DNA of 64,000 nt from Bacteroidia bacterium (GTDB taxonomy: Bacteria > Bacteroidota > Bacteroidia > B-17B0 > Aurantibacillaceae). Positions within the stretch are counted from its first letter, which is position 1. Every line of letters starts with the position of its first letter. The notes under the pieces were generated by a model. It did not search any database. It saw nothing but the letters and a program-made list of their open reading frames with translations, and had not been told where the DNA came from. Where the stretch lies: the NCBI GenBank assembly GCA_014378485.1, contig JACMNO010000069.1, positions 1 to 64,000 on the forward strand. The letters run 5' to 3'. Positions 7,614 through 15,153 of the stretch are shown piece after piece. The translations under genes were made by a program, and so were the position numbers.

Positions 7614-9404
7614 ATGAATATTGAACATTTATTATCATCTACTATATCACAGGTCATTAACGAATTGTTTGGATTATCAGGCATTCCAAACGATATTATA
7701 CTTCAAAAAACTAAAAAGGAATTCGAAGGCGATTTTACCCTGGTAACATTCCCATACATAAAAGCAGCGAAGGCAACTCCCGAAAAAACAGGAGAGTTAA
7801 TTGGTGAACAGCTTCTGAAAAATAATCCATCCATCATTAAATTTAACGTGGTAAAAGGATTCCTTAATTTTTCTTTATCCAATGATTTTTGGTTGTCAGA
7901 ATTTAAATCGATCAGTAATGAATCTGACTATGGAATAAAACCAGCAAAGAGTAGCGGGAAACAAATGATGTTGGAATATTCTTCCCCAAATACTAACAAG
8001 CCTTTACATTTGGGCCATGTTCGTAATAATTTATTGGGCTATTCAGTTGCTACTATTATGAAAACACAAGGTCATGATGTGATCAAGGTAAACCTCGTGA
8101 ATGACCGTGGTATTCATATCTGTAAAAGTATGATTGCCTGGAAATTATTTGGTAATGGTGAAACACCAAAATCCAGCGGATTGAAAGGTGATCATTTGGT
8201 TGGTAAATATTATGTGGAGTTTGATAAAGTTTACAAAAAAGAAATTCAAACTTTAGTGGATGGTGGCATGTCAAAAGAAGATGCAGAAAAGCAGTCTCCA
8301 ATTATGCTCCTAACCCAACAAATGCTATTGAAATGGGAAGCTAACGACAAAGAAACTATTGATCTTTGGAAGATGATGAATGGCTGGGTTTATGAGGGAT
8401 TTGAAGTTTCTTATAAAAAACTGGGAGTTGATTTTGATAAAATGTATTACGAAAGCAATACGTATTTATTAGGAAAAGAAATTGTTCAGGAAGGGCTTTC
8501 AAAAAATGTATTTTATAAAAAAGAAAACGGTAGTATTTGCATAGACCTTACTGCCGAAAAACTGGATGAAAAAGTAGTTTTACGTAGCGATGGAACTTCT
8601 GTTTATATCACGCAGGATTTAGGAACAGCTATTGAACGTTTTAAAGAATTTCCTGCAATTAGCCGGATGATATATACCGTTGGAAATGAACAGGACTACC
8701 ACTTTAAGGTTCTTTTTAAAATCCTTGAAAAACTGGGTTATGCCTGGGCAAAGGAATGTTATCACTTAAGTTATGGAATGGTTGAATTACCTGAAGGCAA
8801 AATGAAAAGCCGCGAGGGTACCGTTGTTGATGCTGATGATTTGATGGATGGAATGGTTGCAACTGCAAAAGAAACAACTGAAGAATTAGGAAAAGTTGAA
8901 GGGTTTACAAAGGATGAACTAGACTATTTGTACCAAACCATTGGAATGGGAGCTTTAAAATATTTTATTTTGAAAGTAGATCCTAAAAAGAAAATGTTGT
9001 TTGATCCTAAAGAAAGTATTGATTTTAATGGCCATACAGGTCCTTTTATTCAATATACGCATGCACGGATCAAATCTATTTTAAGGAAATTTGAAGGTAA
9101 ATCAAGTGAGATCATTATTGACGATAATATCAACCTTTTGGATAAAGAAAAAGAACTGATCAAGCTACAATACGATTTTCCTAAGATTCTTGAAGAATCC
9201 TCAAATAGCTACAACCCGGCTGTTGTTGCGAATTATATTTATGAGTTAACTAAATTATTTAACCAGTTTTATAATGAATGCCCTGTTTTAAAAGAAGAAA
9301 ACAACACTATTAAAGAATTCAGAATAAAATTAATAAACACAACCGCTAACATAATTAAAAATGGAATGCTTTGTTTAGGGATTGATGTTCCGGAAAGAAT
9401 GTAG
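7614..9404 (+). CDS. argS: Arginyl-tRNA synthetase
   Basis: Charges tRNA-Arg in translation. The class I HIGH signature appears as HLGH at about residue 127 (in PLHLGHVRNN), the KMSKS-like loop as GKMKSREG, and the C-terminal part is a DALR anticodon-binding domain. A TTG 18 bp upstream (7596) is in frame, but the ATG at 7614 is preferred because MNIEHLLSSTI is the usual family beginning; this gives 596 aa. TACTTTTA lies just upstream at 7601-7608, so the leader may be very short. It converges on the beta-helix lipoprotein gene with only 4 bp between stops. Confidence 0.96.
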   Translation: MNIEHLLSSTISQVINELFGLSGIPNDIILQKTKKEFEGDFTLVTFPYIKAAKATPEKTGELIGEQLLKNNPSIIKFNVVKGFLNFSLSNDFWLSEFKSISNESDYGIKPAKSSGKQMMLEYSSPNTNKPLHLGHVRNNLLGYSVATIMKTQGHDVIKVNLVNDRGIHICKSMIAWKLFGNGETPKSSGLKGDHLVGKYYVEFDKVYKKEIQTLVDGGMSKEDAEKQSPIMLLTQQMLLKWEANDKETIDLWKMMNGWVYEGFEVSYKKLGVDFDKMYYESNTYLLGKEIVQEGLSKNVFYKKENGSICIDLTAEKLDEKVVLRSDGTSVYITQDLGTAIERFKEFPAISRMIYTVGNEQDYHFKVLFKILEKLGYAWAKECYHLSYGMVELPEGKMKSREGTVVDADDLMDGMVATAKETTEELGKVEGFTKDELDYLYQTIGMGALKYFILKVDPKKKMLFDPKESIDFNGHTGPFIQYTHARIKSILRKFEGKSSEIIIDDNINLLDKEKELIKLQYDFPKILEESSNSYNPAVVANYIYELTKLFNQFYNECPVLKEENNTIKEFRIKLINTTANIIKNGMLCLGIDVPERM

Positions 9405-9408
9405 GTTA

Positions 9409-10890
9409 TTATTGATATGCTCCCGCGGAAACAATTGTTCCTGTTGTTCTTGACATCCCAATTATATCTTGCGCACAAATTGGATATGTTGTTCGTATAC
9501 TAATATCCCCAATGCCTTTAGCAGTTGAACCTCCATTTATTTTAAAATCATAACCACTAGTGTTATTAAAATCAGGGTTTCCATTATAAACATTACCGGA
9601 AGTTGTAATCAACGTATTTGTAATTGCTGAAGTCCGTAATAAGCAATTACCGATTTTACATTTTTGAGATGAGTTATAAAATTTAATATTCTCCTCAAAT
9701 TCATTTCCCTGACTTCCTTCAATAATGGAATTGGCAAAATACATACTATCAATAGGCCAAATATTGGTTCCATCAAAATTATCAATATGTATGCAAGGCT
9801 GTCCTCCTCGCCCTCCTTCTTGTGTAAAATAATTTGCAAAAGTTGTATGTAAAAAAGTATAATTTCCGCCCAAAGTAATAGCAGCGCAATATTCTTTACA
9901 ATTACTAATCACATTATTAGCGCCCCAAATATCATAGGCTACTGAGTAAACACCAAACTTTGAGCAGTTTTTTATAATAGTGTTTGTCAGTTTTAAATGT
10001 TTTGGTGGCACAATGCTCAATAAGCATTCAGCTTGGATACCTATGTAATTATTTTTAATAATAGCATAATTGATATAATTATCCGAATGTCCTTCGTTAA
10101 TCCAAATCCTGTCCCACTGCCCTGGCATATCTGCATAATCCGCTTCACGCCTGTCACCCTGGAAAACAACTTCATTATTTAATGTGCCATTTACCTGCAA
10201 TGTTCCATATCGGTAAACCCATAAACCGGCATTTTGATGGAAATATACTTTAACTCCCGGATTGATCACCAGTTTTTGAGTGGAATCAACCACCAACCAG
10301 CCATAAATAACATGTGGTTTATTATCATCAGGTTGACCTAGAGTACCTCCGCCCCAATTCACTGTTACGTTTGTTCCATTGGAAACTGTAGAATAAGGCA
10401 AGTATCCATTCTTATATTGAATAGCTTTATCCGGGAAATGATAATGCGCATCTTGCCCCCAGGCTTCGAGTTTCACACTTTGTGTATTTCCGTTCAAATT
10501 CACTAAAATTTTGTCCTGTATCACAAACGGACTTAGAACATTATTAGGATTAACATTGACCTGTATAAAAATAAAAATGCTATCATGCGCCAGTATTTCA
10601 ACATCTTCAACAGACTTGCCGGGAGTTCCATCTACGTTTAAAAAAAAACTGGAAGATTGTCCTTTCTCAAGGCGAATAGACGAAATATTAACCTTTTGAT
10701 TATTATTATTGATGACTCTGATATTTCTGGTAGTGGAGCCAATGGTGGTAAAAACGGTATCAAATAAAAGGGAGTCTTGAGAAAAAGAAACCATAGCAGA
10801 AGGATCCGTTAAGAGTTTGTCTTTTTTGCAAGACACAAAACATATTGAAATACAAATAGTTACAACTAAAAAAAGGAAAATCCTGTACAT
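9409..10890 (-). CDS. Lipoprotein with right-handed beta-helix repeats
   Basis: A 493-aa predicted surface or periplasmic lipoprotein. The signal peptide MYRIFLFLVVTICISICFVSC ends in a lipobox with Cys21, followed by KKDK. Residues 30-130 look like a beta-sandwich with a DTVFTT-type segment. From about residue 200 onward there are short repeated turns rich in N, G, I and V (for example NYINYAIIKNNYIGIQ), typical of parallel beta-helix folds found in carbohydrate-active or adhesive proteins. No catalytic site is identifiable. A TAAATTTG box (10895-10902, minus strand) lies 4 nt before the ATG, suggesting a leaderless transcript divergent from rpmE. Confidence 0.75.
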   Translation of the reverse strand: MYRIFLFLVVTICISICFVSCKKDKLLTDPSAMVSFSQDSLLFDTVFTTIGSTTRNIRVINNNNQKVNISSIRLEKGQSSSFFLNVDGTPGKSVEDVEILAHDSIFIFIQVNVNPNNVLSPFVIQDKILVNLNGNTQSVKLEAWGQDAHYHFPDKAIQYKNGYLPYSTVSNGTNVTVNWGGGTLGQPDDNKPHVIYGWLVVDSTQKLVINPGVKVYFHQNAGLWVYRYGTLQVNGTLNNEVVFQGDRREADYADMPGQWDRIWINEGHSDNYINYAIIKNNYIGIQAECLLSIVPPKHLKLTNTIIKNCSKFGVYSVAYDIWGANNVISNCKEYCAAITLGGNYTFLHTTFANYFTQEGGRGGQPCIHIDNFDGTNIWPIDSMYFANSIIEGSQGNEFEENIKFYNSSQKCKIGNCLLRTSAITNTLITTSGNVYNGNPDFNNTSGYDFKINGGSTAKGIGDISIRTTYPICAQDIIGMSRTTGTIVSAGAYQ

Positions 10891-10894
10891 GAAA

Positions 10895-10902
10895 CAAATT
10901 TA
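10895..10902 (-). promoter_or_regulatory. -7 box (TAAATTTG) of beta-helix lipoprotein gene
   Basis: On the minus strand TAAATTTG is followed by TTTC and then the ATG at 10890. It matches the Bacteroidota TAnnTTTG consensus fully. The spacing would put transcription initiation at or within a base or two of the start codon. No clear -33 TTG is visible. Confidence 0.45.
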
Positions 10903-10952
10903 TAAATTAATAACGGGAAAGAAGAAATTATATTATATTTGAGAGAAAATAC

Positions 10953-10981
10953 TTGTAATTTAAAGAATATTACTATCTTTG
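10953..10981 (+). promoter_or_regulatory. Promoter of rpmE (TTG-N18-TATCTTTG)
   Basis: TTG at 10953-10955 and TATCTTTG at 10974-10981 are separated by 18 bp, a full match to the Bacteroidota primary-sigma promoter. The predicted leader to the ATG at 11020 is about 30-35 nt. There is no Shine-Dalgarno sequence; the leader is AT-rich as is usual for the phylum. Confidence 0.75.
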
Positions 10982-11019
10982 CATTCGAAATTTTTTGAAA
11001 TAAATTAATTGAAAATAAA

Positions 11020-11271
11020 ATGAAATCAGAACTTCACCCAGAAAATTACAGATTAGTTGTATTTAAAGATATGTCTAACGGCTACACTTTTTTAACTAAA
11101 TCTTGCGCAGATACTAAAGATACTATCACTCACGAAGATGGAAATGATTATCCATTAGTGAAATTAGATATTTCAATGACTTCTCATCCTTTTTATACCG
11201 GTAAACAGGTATTAGTGGATACAGCAGGTCGTATTGACAAATTTAAAACACGTTATTCTAAAAAAGCTTAA
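11020..11271 (+). CDS. rpmE2: Ribosomal protein L31, type B
   Basis: A structural protein of the large ribosomal subunit, 83 aa. [17 protein letters not shown] and the C-terminal HPFYTGKQ with DKFKTRY are characteristic of the zinc-independent type B form; the CxxC pairs of type A are absent. It has its own strong promoter at 10953-10981 and its own terminator at 11296-11327, so it is monocistronic. The start is fixed by the conserved N-terminus. Confidence 0.97.
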   Translation: MKSELHPENYRLVVFKDMSNGYTFLTKSCADTKDTITHEDGNDYPLVKLDISMTSHPFYTGKQVLVDTAGRIDKFKTRYSKKA

Positions 11272-11295
11272 TTTTTTTGAATTAATTGCACAAAA

Positions 11296-11327
11296 ATCCA
11301 ATTGCCAGCAGGCAGTTGGATTTTTTT
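11296..11327 (+). terminator. Rho-independent terminator after rpmE
   Basis: The stem ATCCAATTGCC (11296-11306) pairs with GGCAGTTGGAT (11311-11321) around the loop AGCA, with one G-T wobble, and is followed by seven T residues. It sits 24 bp after the rpmE stop. It also shows that a TTG-initiated extension of the next gene (from 11286) is not its true start. Confidence 0.85.
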
Positions 11328-11348
11328 ATTTTGTACTTTAGTAAACGC

Positions 11349-12386
11349 ATGAAATTCCTGTTTTTATACACCGAAATTGCCGAATACTTTTTAGCCTGTT
11401 GCAAGGAACTTGCCAAGGATGGAGAAGTGCATATTGTGCGCTGGCCGGTGAATAAAGAAGCGCCTTTTCAATTTCATGTTGGCGAACAAATTAATATTTA
11501 TTCTAAATCTAATTACAACCAGGATCAATTAAAACAATTAGTGGAAACAATTAATCCTGATGTAATCATTTGCAGTGGCTGGATTGATAAGGATTATTTA
11601 AAAATCACCAAAAAATATTTCAGGAAGATTCCTACTGTTATGACCTGTGATACGCACTGGAACGGTAGTCTGAAACAGCGCCTTGCTATGGTGGCCAGTA
11701 GATTTACTCTTTTAAATATATTTTCTCAGGCTTGGGTACCCGGGCAAGCACAAAAGCAATATGTGTTGAACTTAGGGTTTAAAGAAAATAATATTGAAAC
11801 TGGTTTTTACAGTTGCGACCTTGATCATTTTGCATCCATATATCAAAATCAAAAAACACAAAAGGAAATTTTGTTTCCAAAACGTTTTATATATGTTGGT
11901 CGCTATTATGAATTTAAAGGGATCATGGAACTTTGGCAGGCGTTTATTGAACTTCAAGCAGAACAGCCAAACGAATGGGAGTTATGGTGCCTCGGTGTTG
12001 GAGATATAGAACCTGTTCAACATCCAAAAATAAAACATTTCGGATTTGTGCAGCCAAAAGATTTGGCAACCTACACCGCACAAACAGGTGTGTTTATATT
12101 ACCCAGTAGATTTGAACCCTGGGGTGTTGTTGTTCATGAATTTGCAGCTTCAGGATTTCCCTTATTGCTGAGTGATAAAGTTGGCTCTGCAGAACAATTT
12201 TTACATGAAGAAAAAAATGGTTTCACATTTAAATCTGAAAATGTAAAAGAAATTAGACAAGCTTTAAAAAATCTCATCAACATGAAAGATGCTGATTTAT
12301 TAGCAATGAGTAACTATTCTCATCATTTGTCAAAAACAATTTCTCCAAAATCCTGGGTAGATAGTTTAATGAAAATGGCAAAATAA
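11349..12386 (+). CDS. Glycosyltransferase family 4 (GT-B)
   Basis: A 345-aa retaining glycosyltransferase. The C-terminal half has the donor-site pattern: RFIYVGRYYEFKGI near residue 175, then LPSRFEPWGVVVHEFAASGFPLL near 250, containing the E-x7-E-like motif. The N-terminal domain is less conserved. The ATG at 11349 is preferred because the open frame upstream runs through the rpmE terminator. TACTTTAG at 11334-11341 is a plausible -7 box 7 nt before the start. It is isolated from the main polysaccharide locus, with housekeeping genes on both sides. Substrates are unknown. Confidence 0.85.
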   Translation: MKFLFLYTEIAEYFLACCKELAKDGEVHIVRWPVNKEAPFQFHVGEQINIYSKSNYNQDQLKQLVETINPDVIICSGWIDKDYLKITKKYFRKIPTVMTCDTHWNGSLKQRLAMVASRFTLLNIFSQAWVPGQAQKQYVLNLGFKENNIETGFYSCDLDHFASIYQNQKTQKEILFPKRFIYVGRYYEFKGIMELWQAFIELQAEQPNEWELWCLGVGDIEPVQHPKIKHFGFVQPKDLATYTAQTGVFILPSRFEPWGVVVHEFAASGFPLLLSDKVGSAEQFLHEEKNGFTFKSENVKEIRQALKNLINMKDADLLAMSNYSHHLSKTISPKSWVDSLMKMAK

Positions 12387-12461
12387 TATCTTCCTTTTCT
12401 TTATAACCAATTTTCAACACGTTGCACCAGACACCCCTTATTTCTTTACTTTTAAAGCAAG

Positions 12462-13307
12462 ATGCTTGATACTTTTTGCATATATAACGGGCACGTCATT
12501 AATTTATATGAGCCTGCTATCAGTTTTACTAACAGGGCATTCCGGTATGGTGACTCTTTATTTGAAAGCATTCTTTATACAAACGGAAAGATCATGTTTT
12601 TAGCGGATCATGTGAAGCGAATTAAGTTAAGCATGACAACCTTAAGAATGAATGTACCTGCTGAATTTACTTCCGGAAATATAGAGCATCTCATCATTCA
12701 TTTATTAGAACAAAATAAAATTAAACAGGATGCTCGTATCCGGTTAACCGTTTTTAGAAATGACGGTGGATTTTACACACCTGATACAAATGATATCTCT
12801 TTTTTAATAGAAGCCGAAAAACTGGAAAATACAGGTTACGTGCTAAACCAAAAAGGTTTGTGGGTTGATATTTATGCAGAGATCAAAAAACCGATCAATA
12901 AAATATCAAATATTAAAACCGGCAGTGCATTACTTTATGTGATGGCAGGTCTCACTAAAACATCCTTACGTTTAGATGATTGCTTACTTGTGAATGAAAA
13001 TGGAAATATTATCGAATCAATCAGTTCAAATATATTTGTGGTTAAAAACGGAACGCTTTACACCTCTCCAATTACTGATGGATGTGTTGACGGAGTTATG
13101 AGAAAACAAATACTTGACATAGCTTCCCAGAATAAAATATTAGCTTTTGAACAAGCTCTCACAGTTCATACATTAACCGATGGTGATGAGGTGTTTTTAA
13201 CGAATGCCATCAAAGGAATTCAATGGGTTGGGCAGTTTAAAAATAAATTCTACACCAATCAAAGATCTGTGTTCTTCACAGAAAAATTAAACGAAGCAAC
13301 AAAATAA
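12462..13307 (+). CDS. Aminotransferase class IV (PLP fold IV)
   Basis: A PLP-dependent enzyme of the branched-chain aminotransferase / aminodeoxychorismate lyase superfamily, 281 aa. The N-terminal NRAFRYGDSLFESI holds the conserved substrate loop, the PLP lysine is in NIKTGSALLYV (about residue 148), and the C-terminal SSNIFVVKNG and ITDGCVDGVMR segments bind the cofactor phosphate. The length and N-terminus resemble PabC-like proteins as much as IlvE, so the substrate is uncertain. TACTTTTA at 12447-12454 with TTG at 12422-12424 may be its promoter, leaving almost no leader. The YbjN-like gene follows after 1 bp. Confidence 0.82.
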   Translation: MLDTFCIYNGHVINLYEPAISFTNRAFRYGDSLFESILYTNGKIMFLADHVKRIKLSMTTLRMNVPAEFTSGNIEHLIIHLLEQNKIKQDARIRLTVFRNDGGFYTPDTNDISFLIEAEKLENTGYVLNQKGLWVDIYAEIKKPINKISNIKTGSALLYVMAGLTKTSLRLDDCLLVNENGNIIESISSNIFVVKNGTLYTSPITDGCVDGVMRKQILDIASQNKILAFEQALTVHTLTDGDEVFLTNAIKGIQWVGQFKNKFYTNQRSVFFTEKLNEATK

Positions 13308-13308
13308 A

Positions 13309-13701
13309 ATGATACAACAGTTTTATAAATTAGTGGATGATGCTATCACTGATTTAGGGCTAAACCCTGAAGAAGTAAGAGGAACGAAACCTGGACAATG
13401 GAATTTAAAAAAAGGTAAATTTGATATTATGATTGACCTGTGGGAACAGGAAAATCAACACATCTTTCAGGTAGTTGCGCCATTATGCGGAATGCCGGAA
13501 GAAAACAGGGAAGCCTTTTTGTTACATTTACTTGAAAAAAATTACGGTTTAAGTTCATTAGCCTATGCAGTATTAAATGACACCGTATTTTTAAAATATA
13601 CGACAGAAGCAAGGTCTTTGGTAAAAGAACACGTTGCAGCGCTATTAACTAAAATCGCTTTTTATGCTGAACAAAGTTCTTTTGTGCCGGAAGAAAGATA
13701 A
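13309..13701 (+). CDS. YbjN-domain / secretion-chaperone-like protein
   Basis: A 130-aa soluble acidic protein with an alternating alpha/beta pattern (WNLKKGKFDIMIDLWEQ, then HIFQVVAPLC), recalling the YbjN/TY3-chaperone fold found in many Bacteroidota. There is no signal peptide or membrane segment. It starts 1 bp after the aminotransferase stop and is almost certainly co-transcribed. Proteins of this fold usually bind partners rather than catalyse; the partner is not evident. Function unknown. Confidence 0.65.
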   Translation: MIQQFYKLVDDAITDLGLNPEEVRGTKPGQWNLKKGKFDIMIDLWEQENQHIFQVVAPLCGMPEENREAFLLHLLEKNYGLSSLAYAVLNDTVFLKYTTEARSLVKEHVAALLTKIAFYAEQSSFVPEER

Positions 13702-13767
13702 TATTTGATTATACCAACATAACTTCGCGTAAACACTTCTTTAAACGAAGCTTAAAAAAATGAAATT

Positions 13768-14220
13768 ATGCAAAAGATCTTAATGGTTTGTTTAGGTAAT
13801 ATTTGCCGCTCCGCATTAGCAGAAGGTATTATGCTGAAGCTGATCAAAGAAAATAATATTAACATGAGGGTTGATTCAGCGGGAACCTCTTCGCACCATG
13901 TGGATGAAGCACCCGATCATCGAACAATTTCGAATGCAGCAAAGCATGGTATTGATTTAACAACTCTTAGAGCGAGACAATTTAAAGCTTCTGACTTCGA
14001 GAAATTTGATAAAATTTATGTGATGGACAAAAGCAATATGTCTAATGTTCTTGCTATGGCAACAACCGATGATCACAAAACTAAAGTAGATCTATTATTG
14101 AACACTTCACAACCAGAACAAAATTTAGAAGTTCCGGATCCTTACTTTGGCGGTGAACAAGGTTTTGAAGATGTATTTGGCATGGTTTACAAAGCCTGCC
14201 AGCATATTGCTTTTGCTTAG
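13768..14220 (+). CDS. Low-molecular-weight protein-tyrosine phosphatase
   Basis: A cytosolic phosphatase of 150 aa. The active-site P-loop is VCLGNICRS (residues 7-15, Cx5R), and the general acid DP pair appears in VPDPYFGG near residue 127. In polysaccharide-producing bacteria these enzymes often counteract BY-kinases (Wzc-type), but no such kinase is in this window; arsenate reductase activity is a less likely alternative. The stop overlaps the stop of the STAS gene on the opposite strand by 4 bp. An ATG 8 bp earlier is out of frame, so 13768 is the start. Confidence 0.93.
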   Translation: MQKILMVCLGNICRSALAEGIMLKLIKENNINMRVDSAGTSSHHVDEAPDHRTISNAAKHGIDLTTLRARQFKASDFEKFDKIYVMDKSNMSNVLAMATTDDHKTKVDLLLNTSQPEQNLEVPDPYFGGEQGFEDVFGMVYKACQHIAFA

Positions 14221-14561
14221 GATAACAACTTCATTGCTGCCTCTTTGTTATCAGCTACTTTGAATAATGTATTTAATTTGGTAATAATCAAAAGTTCATT
14301 TACTTTTTTACTGACATTACAGATTACGCTGTCACCCCCATTGTTTCGGGTTTTGGTCAATAACTGAATCAACACATTTAACCCGCTACTGTTCATATAT
14401 TTCAAATCAGCCAGGTCAATGATGAATTTATGATTACCACTTTCCAATAATTCATTGACATGTATTATTAGATCATTAGCCTGATTTTTATCAATCAATT
14501 CTCCACTTAAAAACAATATCTGGATGTTATTTTCTTCTACTATTTTATAATCTAAAACCAT
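14217..14561 (-). CDS. STAS-domain anti-sigma factor antagonist-like protein
   Basis: A 114-aa single STAS domain. The helix-start motif KYMNSSGLNVLI (about residues 54-65) includes the Ser that partner-switching kinases phosphorylate in SpoIIAA/RsbV proteins. It probably binds an anti-sigma or serine-kinase partner; no RsbW-like kinase or PP2C phosphatase is in the window. Its 3' end overlaps the phosphatase gene by 4 bp in convergent arrangement. Confidence 0.85.
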   Translation of the reverse strand: MVLDYKIVEENNIQILFLSGELIDKNQANDLIIHVNELLESGNHKFIIDLADLKYMNSSGLNVLIQLLTKTRNNGGDSVICNVSKKVNELLIITKLNTLFKVADNKEAAMKLLS

Positions 14562-14661
14562 ATGAATTATACTTGAAATGCAATTTTATATTTTTAAATT
14601 TAATAATAAATATTTAAATAAAAAATTAACGTTAATTTTCTATTCTTTACTAACTAAATTG

Positions 14662-15153
14662 CTATTTTACAACAGACTTTTTATGCTCACAAACACCGTT
14701 TTGCTTTAATATACGGCATTTTGCGAAAAAATTTAAAGAGTGGTGAAATACATCAAAATTAAGCATGTCCTCTGCCATTTTTTGAATTTGCATAATGCGA
14801 GGGTCACAAAATTCAAAAACTTTTTCGCAGTCGCTGCAAATCAAATGATCGTGCTGCTTAAATTTATAGGCTTTTTCGAATTGGGCCAGGTTCTTTCCAA
14901 ACTGATGCTTGATAACTAAACCCGCTTCAAGCAACAACTCAATATTATTATAAAGTGTGGCGCGGCTAACACGGTATTTTTTATTTTTCATCATCACATA
15001 AAGACCTTCTATATCAAAATGGCCATTATGTGAATATATTTCGTTTAAAATAGCAAACCGCTCAGATGTTTTACGGTGTTTGTTCCTTTCAAGGTAATCA
15101 GTTAAGATCTTTTCAACAGCTTCTTTTGTTTCTTGTGTCATTTTATCTCCCAT
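14662..15153 (-). CDS. Fur-family transcriptional regulator
   Basis: A 163-aa winged-helix metalloregulator. The recognition region is KYRVSRATLYNNIELL, followed by the dimer domain with HDHLICSDCEKVFEF (CxxC structural zinc site) and a second Cys pair near the C-terminus (KCRILKQNGVC). Whether it senses iron, zinc or peroxide is not clear. Its ATG overlaps the rel stop as TAATG, implying translational coupling; a second in-frame ATG at 15141 is preceded by GGGAG and is an alternative start. Co-transcription with rel would join stringent-response and metal control. Confidence 0.88.
   Translation of the reverse strand: MGDKMTQETKEAVEKILTDYLERNKHRKTSERFAILNEIYSHNGHFDIEGLYVMMKNKKYRVSRATLYNNIELLLEAGLVIKHQFGKNLAQFEKAYKFKQHDHLICSDCEKVFEFCDPRIMQIQKMAEDMLNFDVFHHSLNFFAKCRILKQNGVCEHKKSVVK

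Noticed and set aside
11286-11348. TTG-initiated extension of the glycosyltransferase
   Set aside because: It would encode the rpmE terminator hairpin and T-tract.
13722-13755. CTTCG...CGAAG inverted pair before the phosphatase gene
   Set aside because: The stem is short, the loop long and no T-tract follows on the coding strand, so it is not a convincing terminator.
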